A DNA stretch of 64,000 nucleotides, taken from the NCBI GenBank assembly GCA_045646365.1, contig JAZRKP010000075.1, positions 1 to 64,000 of the forward strand, written 5' to 3'. This document shows, piece by piece, positions 37,443 through 46,100 of the stretch. Positions within the stretch are counted from its first letter, which is position 1. Every line of letters starts with the position of its first letter. The position numbers were made by a program, and so were the translations under genes. The stretch is from SIG454 sp045646365. GTDB taxonomy: Bacteria; Bacillota; Clostridia; Monoglobales; Monoglobaceae. Under the pieces are notes generated by a model. The model saw nothing but the letters and a program-made list of their open reading frames with translations. It was not told the origin of the DNA and did no database searches.

Positions 37443-37471
37443 TTGACAAAAAAATAAATATATGTTATAAT
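37443..37471 (+). promoter_or_regulatory. Promoter of lysine riboswitch and transporter gene
   Basis: TTGACA (37443-37448), 17-nt spacer, TATAAT (37466-37471), full consensus and just after the argH stop. Confidence 0.9.
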
Positions 37472-37481
37472 GTGTAAAAAA

Positions 37482-37636
37482 GATAGAGGTCGCAAAAATT
37501 AAGAGTAAGATAATTTTTATGGCAAATTGGGTTATCTGAAAGGAATTTTTGCCGAAATGCAGTTTCTTGCCGAAAGAGGCTGTGTTGGGGCATAAGATAA
37601 TATCTTATGCACTGTCACATAATGTGGAGAGCTATC
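37482..37636 (+). ncRNA. Lysine riboswitch (L box)
   Basis: The P1 strands GATAG (37482-37486) and CTATC (37632-37636) enclose the conserved blocks in order: AGAGGTCGC, AAGAGTA, CTGAAAGGAA, TTGCCGAAAGAGGC, TTGGGGCAT, ACTGTCA and ATGTGGAGAGCTATC. A terminator follows 20 nt later. Lysine binding should cause premature termination and lower expression of the transporter. Confidence 0.93.
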
Positions 37637-37655
37637 AACAGCATTGTATAATTCT

Positions 37656-37689
37656 GACCGATGATACTCCCACATCATCGGTCTTTTTT
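37656..37689 (+). terminator. Lysine riboswitch terminator
   Basis: GACCGATGAT (37656-37665) pairs with ATCATCGGTC (37674-37683), followed by six T. Confidence 0.92.
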
Positions 37690-37735
37690 GTTTTGTAAAA
37701 TAATTAAATTTATATATTTAAAAGGGGTGTTTAAA

Positions 37736-39352
37736 TTGAAAAACACAAAGAAGTTTCTTGTCCTTGCAGGAATTATGCTTTTAGTTCTTACAATGACTTG
37801 TTTTGCAGGCGGAGACGCAGAAGAAACAAATATGTTTATGAATTCTTTCTGGGCTCTTGTACCGCCGATTATCGCAATCGGTCTTGCACTTATTACAAAA
37901 GAGGTTTATTCCTCATTGTTTGTTGGTATCCTTGTTGGGGCACTTTTCTCAACAGGTCTTAAACCTGTTGCAGCAATGGATAATATGCTCAATGAAGGCT
38001 TTATCGCTGCAGTTTCCGGAACAGCGGGTATTTTTATTTTCCTTGTTGTTCTTGGCGTTTTGGTTGCTCTTGTTAATAAAGCAGGCGGAAGTGCGGCGTT
38101 CGGTAAATGGGCACAGACTCATATCAAAACAAGAATCGGTGCAGCGTTTGCAACATTTGTCCTTGGTGTATTGATTTTTATTGATGACTATTTCAACTGT
38201 CTGACAGTTGGCTCAGTTATGCGTCCTGTGACGGATTCTCATAAGATTTCAAGAGCAAAGCTTTCATATCTTATTGATGCAACAGCGGCTCCTGTTTGTA
38301 TGATTGCTCCTATTTCTTCTTGGGCAGCAGCGGTTGCAAGTTATGCTCCTGAGGGTGAGGGTATATCTCTCTTTATAAAGGCTATTCCGTTTAACTTCTA
38401 TTCACTTTTGACATTTGTGTTTATTATCGCGATTGTTCTTATGAAGTTTGATTTCGGTCCAATGAAACTCCACGAGTTTAACGCTATGAATAATGGAGAC
38501 CTTTATACAACAGGTGACAGAGTTGATGCAGACGAAGATGCACCATCTTCAAAGGGTAAGGTTATTGACCTTATATTCCCGATTGCTGTTTTAATAATCG
38601 TAAGCGTTATAGCTCTTGTTTATGTGGGCGGATTCTTCGGCACAGACATCTGGGGCGGAACCGATTATAAAGGTGACTTTATCGGTTCATTCTCAAATAC
38701 TGATGCAACAGTTGGTCTTCCTTGGGGTGGTATTATCGCATTGGTTGTTTCAATGATTTACCTCGTTGCAAGAAGAGTTATCAGCTTCAAGGAAGCAATG
38801 GAATGTGTTCCAAAGGGCTTTAATGCAATGGTTCCTGCTATCCTGATTCTTACATTTGCAACAACTCTTAAGAATATGACAGGTCTTTTGGGTGCAGATA
38901 CTTATGTTGCAGGTCTTATGGAAAGCTCAGCTGCAGGTCTTGCAAAACTTCTCCCTGCAATTATCTTTGTTGTTGCTTGTGTTCTTGCTTTCGCAACAGG
39001 AACATCCTGGGGTACATTTGGTATCCTCATTCCGATTGTAACATCAATCTTCCCTGCATCTGACCCACTTATGATAGTTGGTATGTCAGCTTGTCTTGCG
39101 GGTGCTGTTTGCGGTGACCATTGTTCACCAATCTCCGATACAACAATTATGTCGTCGGCAGGTGCTCAGTGTAACCACATCAATCATGTTTCGACTCAGC
39201 TTCCGTACGCAATAACTGTTGCGGCAATATCATTTGTTTGTTACATAGTTGCAGGATTTGTTCCAAACGCATATATAATGCTTCCTGTTGGAATAGTTCT
39301 CACTATCGGAACACTCTTTGTTATCAAGGCTGTTACAACAAAAAAAGCTTAA
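37736..39352 (+). CDS. NhaC-family transporter, probable lysine importer
   Basis: Polytopic membrane protein of 538 residues in the NhaC Na+/H+ antiporter superfamily, with about 12 helices and the conserved GTSWGTFGI and CGDHCSPISDTT segments. The lysine riboswitch in its leader points to lysine as substrate, in line with the LysW-type NhaC proteins predicted from L-box comparative genomics. I chose TTG at 37736, with AAAGGGGTG 7 nt upstream. The frame is open back to an ATG at 37661, but that lies inside the riboswitch terminator. The usual hydrophobic N-terminus (about residues 5-27) follows the chosen start. Confidence 0.88.
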   Translation: MKNTKKFLVLAGIMLLVLTMTCFAGGDAEETNMFMNSFWALVPPIIAIGLALITKEVYSSLFVGILVGALFSTGLKPVAAMDNMLNEGFIAAVSGTAGIFIFLVVLGVLVALVNKAGGSAAFGKWAQTHIKTRIGAAFATFVLGVLIFIDDYFNCLTVGSVMRPVTDSHKISRAKLSYLIDATAAPVCMIAPISSWAAAVASYAPEGEGISLFIKAIPFNFYSLLTFVFIIAIVLMKFDFGPMKLHEFNAMNNGDLYTTGDRVDADEDAPSSKGKVIDLIFPIAVLIIVSVIALVYVGGFFGTDIWGGTDYKGDFIGSFSNTDATVGLPWGGIIALVVSMIYLVARRVISFKEAMECVPKGFNAMVPAILILTFATTLKNMTGLLGADTYVAGLMESSAAGLAKLLPAIIFVVACVLAFATGTSWGTFGILIPIVTSIFPASDPLMIVGMSACLAGAVCGDHCSPISDTTIMSSAGAQCNHINHVSTQLPYAITVAAISFVCYIVAGFVPNAYIMLPVGIVLTIGTLFVIKAVTTKKA

Positions 39353-39368
39353 TAATACTAATTTCATC

Positions 39369-39404
39369 AAACACCCCCGCATATAATATGTCGGGGGTGT
39401 TTTT
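39369..39404 (+). terminator. Terminator after the transporter gene, overlapping the next ribosome site
   Basis: AAACACCCCCG (39369-39379) pairs with CGGGGGTGTTT (39392-39402), followed by TT. The 3' strand contains GGGGGTG, the only plausible Shine-Dalgarno sequence of the next ATG at 39405. Confidence 0.8.
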
Positions 39405-40280
39405 ATGCTTATATACAGAGTGAAACAGGGAGATACTCTCTTTAAAATTGCAGAAGAAAATGGTGTTTCTGTTTTCAATATTCTGGCAAATAACAGACTC
39501 ACACTTGATACTCCGCTTGTTGTGGGGCAAACTATTGTTATTCTATATCCGAGAATTGTCCACACGGTAAAGCGAGGAGAGACACTAACGGGAATTGCAG
39601 AGGTTTATGGACTGAGTCTTAATGAGCTATATCGAAATAATCCGCAACTTGATGCAAGAGATAATATAGTTGAGGGACAATCACTTTTTATTGCATATGA
39701 GGTTGAAAAGCTGGGTAATGCGGAGATAACCGGATATGCTTACGAGTTTGTGGATTTGGATTTATTGCGATTTCAGCAACCGTATCTGACTTATATGATG
39801 CCTTTTACTTATGGCTTTACTCCGTTGGGAGAGCTTATTATCCCTGATGATGAGCCACTTTTGGAGATTGCAAGAGAATACGGGACAACACCGCTTCTTC
39901 ATTTATCCACTCTGACAGAGGCAGGAAATTTCAGTAATGAGCTTGCTAAACAGATTTTGAATGATGCAACGGCACAGGAGAACCTGATAAATAATATAGT
40001 TGATATTATAAACGAAAAAGGTTATGGCGGACTTGACATAGATTTTGAGTTTTTACCCGTGGAGGACAGTTTGAAATATCCTGAGCTTATCAGTAAATTC
40101 AGAGAAAGATTAAATCCGTTTGGAAAAATTGTTATTGCGGCACTGGCACCAAAAACCTCAGCGGAGCAGAGAGGACTCTTATATGAGGGGCATAGATATA
40201 AGGAAATAGGTGAGGCGGCGGACGCGGTGTTTTTAATGACATACGAATGGGGTTATACTTATGGGCCTCAAAACGCATGA
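39405..40280 (+). pseudogene. LysM/GH18 spore cortex-lytic protein (YaaH/SleL-like), 5' part split by the island
   Basis: The native coding part is 39405-40267; the last residues, to the TGA at 40278, come from island DNA. Two LysM domains (residues ~2-47 and ~50-97) bind peptidoglycan. The GH18 domain that follows has the catalytic motif GGLDIDFEF. It breaks off at TYEWGYTYGP, a conserved GH18 segment. Its 3' part lies at 58070-58481. YaaH/SleL proteins are spore-coat-associated N-acetylglucosaminidases acting on cortex peptidoglycan during germination. Joining the two parts at the shared CC gives a continuous 424-residue protein, the normal family size, so the gene is interrupted rather than decayed. 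Confidence 0.93.
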
Positions 40281-40289
40281 TATAGCACC
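40246..40289 (+). mobile_element. attL of the serine-integrase island
   Basis: Host DNA ends at the core dinucleotide CC (40266-40267). The island arm runs 40268-40289 and ends in TATAGCACC. This arm is the imperfect inverse of the arm at attR. The exact crossover is assigned from the shared CC and from restoration of the reading frame. Confidence 0.85.
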
Positions 40290-40299
40290 ACACATTTGG

Positions 40300-40323
40300 A
40301 CAGGCTGTAATGCCTGTTTTTTT
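40300..40323 (+). terminator. Terminator just inside attL
   Basis: ACAGGC (40300-40305) pairs with GCCTGT (40312-40317), followed by six T. It stops transcription entering from the split host gene. Confidence 0.82.
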
Positions 40324-40368
40324 GCGTTTTAGAGGCAAATTATACAATTAGATAAAGGAGATTTTAAA

Positions 40369-41310
40369 ATGAGTAAAATGAAAAAAGAAGATAATATTTA
40401 TTTGTTAAGGAGAATTGTGCAAGATGAAGAACTTAGCGATGAAGCATTGGCGACCTATGTGGGAATCAGATATTTAATGACAAAAAATAAAGCTTGTTTC
40501 TTCAGCGATTATATCTTATACAGGATATTATTTGGTCATGTAGCTGGCACGAAAGATAAAAAATTGATTAATCTGAGAAATGGTATGAGAGAGTTTTTTG
40601 ATAGCTATGATATAGGTAATGAGTACATAGGTGTTAATACATATATGTTGGGCGAATGTGACAAAGAAGATTTATATATTGATACATTAGAGCCTGCATT
40701 TGATGATTTTGATTTTTTCTTTAGCGTTAGTTGGAAACACATTAACAAAATCATGTCCGTAAAAGGAAATGTTGATAAATACAAGTAGTTGCGTCTTTAC
40801 TTAGTAATGGCATCAACAATAAATCTTAACACGCATATAGGGTTTACAGGACGAGATAAGATAAGTGAATTAACGGGAATCAGTAGTGCGACAATAACCA
40901 AGTATCAAAAGATTTTAGTTAATTTAAACGTTTTGTATATTGTTAAAAATGGAGCTATACAGGATAAGAAAACAGGGAAGGTAATAAACTTAGCGAATAC
41001 ATATAGTTTCTATGAAGATGCAAAAGAGTGTGAACAACGTGCTAAGGATAAGAGAATATTGATTAGAAAGGACATGGATGATTCAAGGTGGTGGAATGCA
41101 TTTCATAGTAGCCTGGATGATGAAGATCTGGATATGTCTGATATGTTAGAAGAAAATGAAATGCAGGAAAGACGGAAGAAAGGAAAAATATTTTTGTCAA
41201 GTTTATCAACTGGAAATTTAGTAGAGCATGTTGATGAATCAAAGAAAATAGATCTATTTAATGGAGAAATAGATTATGATTACGAATATGATTATTATAC
41301 ATATGAGTAA
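40369..41310 (+). pseudogene. Replication-initiator-like wHTH protein with in-frame amber stop
   Basis: The two open segments, 40369-40788 and 40789-41310, are in the same frame and separated by one TAG (40786-40788). Read through, they give ~313 residues. The second half has a helix-turn-helix segment (HIGFTGRDKISELTGISSAT) resembling initiator or DnaD-like DNA-binding proteins of plasmids and integrative elements; the family assignment is tentative. AAAGGAG precedes the ATG at 40369, whereas the second half has no ribosome site. The likeliest reading is a nonsense mutation; stop-codon readthrough is possible. The C-terminal tail is Asp/Glu/Tyr-rich. Confidence 0.6.
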
Positions 41311-41315
41311 ATAAA

Positions 41316-41428
41316 TTACCTGAAATAAACTTTCGGCTCTTAAATCAAGAGGAAAAATGCAATATGGAAGTTTAATATGAGAGAATTGCTTATACTGTAT
41401 TTAAAATTACGAGGTTTATTTCAGGTAA
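41316..41428 (+). ncRNA. Candidate structured RNA, three-way junction
   Basis: TTACCTGAAATAAAC (41316-41330) and its exact complement (41414-41428) form a 15-bp closing stem. Within it CTCTT/AAGAG (41337-41351) and GCAAT/ATTGC (41359-41389) form two further hairpins. It directly follows the broken initiator-like gene. It may be an untranslated RNA, a replication site or a 3' UTR structure. Confidence 0.4.
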
Positions 41429-41595
41429 TAATTTATCCGATAATTCATATGTTTATTCAATTTTTATAAAATCAGGTATAATAATTACCTTTAAGTAAAC
41501 GCTTAATAATATATACAATATTCTAATACTATAAATAATATAAATAATCATTTGTCGCTCGTTATACTTCGCTTTACTTAAACCTTAATTATACT

Positions 41596-41679
41596 ATGAG
41601 AATGAAAGAAAAAAGAATAGCCAGAGGAAAAAGGTTATATAAAGAGTTATGCTATAAAGTGTACGGTTTAAACGATTAG
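41596..41679 (+). CDS. Small basic ORF (27 residues), doubtful
   Basis: The peptide starts MRMKEKRIARGKRLYKE and is strongly basic. It lies alone between the RNA-like structure and a strong terminator. No convincing Shine-Dalgarno sequence is seen, so expression is doubtful. The rest of 41429-41715 is AT-rich, with nothing else recognised. Confidence 0.25.
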   Translation: MRMKEKRIARGKRLYKELCYKVYGLND

Positions 41680-41715
41680 AAAAGATGAAAATATGAGATA
41701 TTTCCTTCGGTGAAG

Positions 41716-41767
41716 AGAACTTGCTGATTATAGCTTAAATTGGGCTATACATTAGTAAGTTCTTTTT
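41716..41767 (+). terminator. Strong 19-bp hairpin terminator
   Basis: A 13-pair outer stem starting AGAACTT, with two G-U pairs, and a 6-pair inner stem TATAGC/GCTATA, closed by a 9-nt loop and followed by five T. Confidence 0.88.
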
Positions 41768-41782
41768 ATATTAGAATTTTTC

Positions 41783-41811
41783 TTGACAGGTTGAGTAAAA
41801 TGGTATATACT
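41783..41811 (+). promoter_or_regulatory. Promoter of the structured RNA and small-gene operon
   Basis: TTGACA (41783-41788), 17-nt spacer, TATACT (41806-41811). The start site falls at about 41818, the first base of the RNA's closing stem. Confidence 0.85.
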
Positions 41812-41817
41812 GAAAGT

Positions 41818-42001
41818 GCGACATAAACTTAATATTTTGCTTTTCGTTTTGATAAGTGTGTATTTTTTACCCTTTGGTAAAAATGCATGCTCTATTTTCG
41901 CATACTTTTCAAAACGATTATATATGTGATTAAGTTTGTGTCGCAGCAATCGGAGTTGTGCATTTTTTGTGTGTAGCTTCGATTGAGGCTACACATTTTT
42001 T
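41818..42001 (+). ncRNA. Candidate small structured RNA (~184 nt) with own promoter and terminator
   Basis: The closing stem pairs 41818-41833 with 41929-41944 (16 pairs, one G-U). An internal loop of about 11 by 12 nt follows. A second stem pairs 41845-41860 with 41901-41916 with one mismatch. An apical hairpin TTTTTACC/GGTAAAAA lies at 41864-41883. After the rod, CAATCGGAG (41947-41955) is complementary to CTTCGATTG (41977-41985) in the loop of the following terminator, allowing a pseudoknot or antiterminator. It is either a free RNA or an attenuating leader for the genes that follow. No known family recognised. Confidence 0.6.
41970..42001 (+). terminator. Terminator of the structured RNA
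   Basis: TGTGTAGC (41970-41977) pairs with GCTACACA (41988-41995), followed by six T. Its loop can pair with 41947-41955. Confidence 0.85.
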
Positions 42002-42030
42002 ATTTTGCAGGAAAAAAGGGGGTGGATTAT

Positions 42031-42192
42031 GTGGAAGAATTAACACTAACATTGCTTGAAGTATTGGAAGAACTTAAGGAAATTAATAGGAAACTAGGTG
42101 TTATTTGTGGTGACGAAGAGACTGATTTAAGTAAGATACGAAAACTATTATCGTTAATAGAAACCAACACAGATATAATAGCAGGTCACTAA
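42031..42192 (+). CDS. Small coiled-coil protein (53 residues)
   Basis: GTG at 42031 is preceded by AAGGGGGTGG at optimal distance; the longer open frame reads back into the RNA terminator and is not credible. The product is acidic and leucine-rich and starts MEELTLTLLEVLEELKEI, a likely helical coiled coil. The function is unknown. It is first in a small-gene run that depends on read-through of the RNA terminator or on an unseen promoter. Confidence 0.6.
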   Translation: MEELTLTLLEVLEELKEINRKLGVICGDEETDLSKIRKLLSLIETNTDIIAGH

Positions 42193-42211
42193 AAAGAGAG
42201 GAGAAGATAAA

Positions 42212-42403
42212 ATGATTTATTGTAAAGTATGTAACAAGTCAGTGCCAGAGAATTGGGGCGGAGGTATATGTATGAACTGTGGGCACATCTTTACAGATGA
42301 AGAAAAAAAGGATGTTATTCAATTCGATGAATATCCTGATGGTTTTTATTCATATTCAGACTTTGGGGATTCGGCGGAAGAATATTCAAACTATAATGAT
42401 TGA
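42212..42403 (+). CDS. Small zinc-ribbon protein (63 residues)
   Basis: The product has two Cys pairs, YCKVCNK near the start and ICMNCGH near residue 24, the spacing of a single zinc ribbon. An acidic tail rich in Asp, Glu, Tyr and Ser follows. GAGAGGAG precedes the ATG at 42212. It may be a nucleic-acid or protein-binding accessory factor; no family is claimed. It lies 19 nt after the coiled-coil ORF and 22 nt before the next gene, consistent with one operon. Confidence 0.65.
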   Translation: MIYCKVCNKSVPENWGGGICMNCGHIFTDEEKKDVIQFDEYPDGFYSYSDFGDSAEEYSNYND

Positions 42404-42425
42404 GTAGATAAGGAGGAAAAATGAA

Positions 42426-43025
42426 ATGATTGACATAATAGCAAAAGATAAAGAAAATAATAGAAATATGGTAAATGATATTCTTAAAGAACGTGCAGAA
42501 TATTATACTAAAAATTTTGCCCACCTTTTAAGTGGTGGAGGAACCTTTGAAGCTCAAACTATCTATGATGGTTCTACAATAATACTTGCAGAAAACTACG
42601 TTCTTTCTCATTGTGTATGTAGTGGATTAAAGGGAGCTCTTAAAATTTCAATGGAGAACGATAGCAATTTATTATGTGTTGAATGTGAATTTGAACGGAA
42701 GATTATCGATGATATCGAATATGAGTTAATAAGCAAAATGAACTCTATATTGCTCTCTGAAAACACAGTTGTTTATGTTAATGAAAAATATAATATCGTG
42801 ATAAAGAGTTGGCTTGATACTTCGCTGAAATATTATTATATATATTTAAATGATCCGTGCAGTGATGGAGATAAGAAAAACTGTTTATCAGATGCAATAA
42901 ACGATTTTATTATAGAAAGAATTGATACCTTAAGATTGTTTCCCACTATAATGAGCTTTATTGATGAATGTGATAGCATAGATGATGACATATTTGAAGA
43001 AATTAAAACCCTTATTTGGGAATAG
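42426..43025 (+). CDS. Hypothetical protein (199 residues)
   Basis: Not recognised. AAGGAGG lies 8 nt before the ATG at 42426. The sequence has mixed alpha/beta character with no signal peptide or membrane segment. It is acidic at both ends and has a Cys-rich middle (ENYVLSHCVCSG and NLLCVECEFE). It closes the three-gene run after the structured RNA and is followed by a hairpin. It could regulate or assist island functions, but nothing in the sequence proves it. Confidence 0.6.
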   Translation: MIDIIAKDKENNRNMVNDILKERAEYYTKNFAHLLSGGGTFEAQTIYDGSTIILAENYVLSHCVCSGLKGALKISMENDSNLLCVECEFERKIIDDIEYELISKMNSILLSENTVVYVNEKYNIVIKSWLDTSLKYYYIYLNDPCSDGDKKNCLSDAINDFIIERIDTLRLFPTIMSFIDECDSIDDDIFEEIKTLIWE

Positions 43026-43048
43026 TAATACATAGCTTTAATTTTATA

Positions 43049-43078
43049 ATGACGACCCGGCGGAGCCGTGGTCGTCAT
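43049..43078 (+). terminator. GC-rich hairpin after the small-gene run
   Basis: ATGACGACC (43049-43057) pairs with GGTCGTCAT (43070-43078), with an inner CGGC/GCCG stem. No T-run follows, so termination is uncertain. Confidence 0.5.
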
Positions 43079-43121
43079 ACTATATCTTATGATGTTACAT
43101 AAGTTAGATAAGATTAATGTG

Positions 43122-43150
43122 TTGACAGAGCGTAACAGGATAGATATAAT
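43122..43150 (+). promoter_or_regulatory. Rhs toxin promoter
   Basis: TTGACA (43122-43127), 17-nt spacer, TATAAT (43145-43150), full consensus, 35 nt before the start codon. Confidence 0.9.
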
Positions 43151-43184
43151 AGAAGAATAATTACATAATAAAGGGGGACAAATG

Positions 43185-46100
43185 ATGAAGTATATAAGCA
43201 GATTACTTGCAGTAGTTATAGTGTTATCTATGTTATTGACTTCGGTGAATGCGGAAGATACATTTGATATGTTCTTGAATATAACGCTGGATTTAGAAAC
43301 AGGAGAAACAACCTTTACGGAAACCGAAATAACAAGCGAAAAGGATTTCTCTAATCTAAATGTAACTGTTATAGAGGTTACTCATGACAGAACTGAAAAT
43401 GAAGTATATAAAGGGTTATTAGGCGGATATGACAATGGCAGATGGGTTAATGTTGACTTTTTCGATAATAAGCCTTTTGTTATATTCGATTGGCAAACGC
43501 AAAGTACCTTTTGGGTGATTCCAAGCGAAAATAGTGTGGAAGAAACTGCTGTGGAAATTCAAAATGATGACACAGAAACTGATGTCGATATTCAAAATGA
43601 TGATACAGAAAATGTGATGGAAATTCAAAACAATGTAGAAGAGATGACCGACATATTCACTGTAAAAGGAGAAAAAGAGTTTTCGTTGCCTGAAATGGAT
43701 GATTCTTTTGAGTCGGTAGAATATGAAGATGAAGTTTCTGAATATATTCCGCAGGACACACAACTTTATCTTAATTGCCAGTCTCAAACTATGGACGAAC
43801 CTGAGCTTGTAAGCTATTCGGCGAATGATTCTGTTTTCAATACAAACTTAATTTCGTCATTTAATACGATAACAGGTCCAATGGCTGACAATGGAGCAAA
43901 TGAGCCTAAATTCTCATATAACAAATTCTTAGACGAAAATATTTCTGATTATTCGGGAGAGCTTACCCTTAATTTTGAGGATATAGTTTTAGAGGGAAGA
44001 AACGGACTTGATTTACGCATTGGCAGAACATATCAGAGTGTTGCCTCAGATATAGGTCGGGATATAATCATGGTTCTTCCTAATGAAAACGGATATTTAA
44101 GGAACAAGTTAGTGACGGACTATTCGAATTACCTGTCTGACAGATACAATCTTGGTGTTGGTTGGGGATTTAGCTTCCCTTCTGTGCAGATTGAAACAGA
44201 GTATATTCCGCAAGAGGTTGAGGATACTTTCTACTATGATGAGGAACAGGAACTATATTACCACAGTGGAAACGGAGAGGTATATCAAGTTCAGTTTACT
44301 TCCGATGTAGATGACAGCAACCTGAAAGGCTATTATCAAAAGGATATTCAGTTTAACAGAAACGATACAGGATATAATAATGGACAAACCACATCATATT
44401 ATTCAATGACACTTCCCGATAAAACAAAACAATACTTTGCAGAAGACGGGCGACTTATTGGTATTGTTGATAGGTTTGGAAACACAATTAAATTTGAACA
44501 CGAATTATACCGCATAACAAACAGAGTTCCTGATGGTGAATTTGTTTATGACGATAATATGTGGACTTCTTCTAAAACTTCATCAAGCAAGGATGCAATA
44601 CATTCAGAGAGCAAAGGTCAATTTGATTTGACTTCGATGAAATTCAGACAGAATAATGCAGATGAGACATATATCATATCACAGCCTATACAGGTCAAAC
44701 CTGAAACAACGTATGAGATTGGCTTAAGTGTGTATAGCAAATACGGTGACGATATTCAAATTGAAGTTATAGGGTATGATACGCTTTATAATTATGACCA
44801 TAGCGAAATATTCACAATATCCGATTATCCAACTAATGAATGGTATGAATTTTCTGATACATTTTCTATGTCAAGTGCAACAAGATATATTGAAATTAAA
44901 ATCTCCCCCGAAGATGCGAGGGATACATATATAGACAATGTATATCTTGATGAGCCAAAACCTCTTATATCCAAAATAACAGATAGTGTCGGCAGAACAG
45001 TTGAATTTGCATATGCAGGAAGTCTTATTGAGGGAACAACAGGTGCAGTAAATGTTGTCATTACTTCTCCTGACAAAGCGGACACAAGAACACTTACATA
45101 TAATAAAAATATTATTGGATTTGGAACCGAATATCAAAAACACAAAGAACTAAGAAAACACTGGTATCTTACGAGCAGTAACACAGAAGGAGATAACGGA
45201 ACGGTTGTAAGATATGAATATAAAGGTGGTACAACAACCGATTCAGAGGGAAACACTATCTATCCTCGGCTTTATATAAATTACAGCTCTAAAACCCAAA
45301 GCACAGCTGATACTTGGAATAATAAACCTGTTTTGAGCAGTGTCAAATATAAAGACAGAAAGAAAATCTATGAATACGAAACGGTTCGTAAAAATCTCGG
45401 CGAGGATGGATATTACGATACATTAAGAGTTAATAAAACTTACGATATGTATTCCTATGTTCCCGAAGGAGCAACAAAAGCTTCATTCAAGGGCGAGTTG
45501 GATGCTGTTGATTATTCTTACGGAGGTACCTATAATGGAAACACCTTTGATAATGAAACAGGTTATCCGAACTATTCCTTTGATGATGAAACTGACTTTA
45601 ATGAACAATGGACTGTAACCAAAACTGGTAAGTCAACCGATACGGTTACTTTCAGTAATTGTGAAGTTGTCCGACAAACGAGTAGTTCGGATGGGACAAC
45701 TATTGTTTCGGATTACACGAACCATGAGATATTTAAAAATTCACCAACTCAGATAAAGATCACTACTGCTCAAAACGATACAGAAAAAGAAACATATATA
45801 TTGTATTCGTATAATGATTGGGGTGGCGTTGAGTCTGCAACAAAAGAAATTGATGATAGCATTAAGAATGATGCGGATTTGCTTGAAAAGTATACGACCA
45901 CATATGAGTATAACGATTTTTATGACATAACGGAGAAAAGGTATTATAACGATATTAACAGTCCGCAAGTACATGAGGTAAATACTTTCGATTCAAACGG
46001 ATTACTAACCTCAAGTGAAAATGCGGTCAAAGAAAAAGTGAATTACTATTATGAAAATGCAAACTATCCATACCTCATTACAAAATCTATAATAGATGAC

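Noticed and set aside
37661..37735. ATG 37661 as start of the NhaC-family gene
   Set aside because: It lies inside the riboswitch terminator hairpin; TTG 37736 has a good ribosome site and gives the expected N-terminus.
41818..42001. Calling the island RNA a 6S RNA
   Set aside because: The rod with internal bubble is suggestive, but the closing rod is only ~127 nt and the conserved 6S bubble sequence was not recognised.
41983..42030. Upstream extension of the 53-residue ORF
   Set aside because: The extension is encoded by the terminator loop and T-run of the structured RNA; GTG 42031 has a strong ribosome site.
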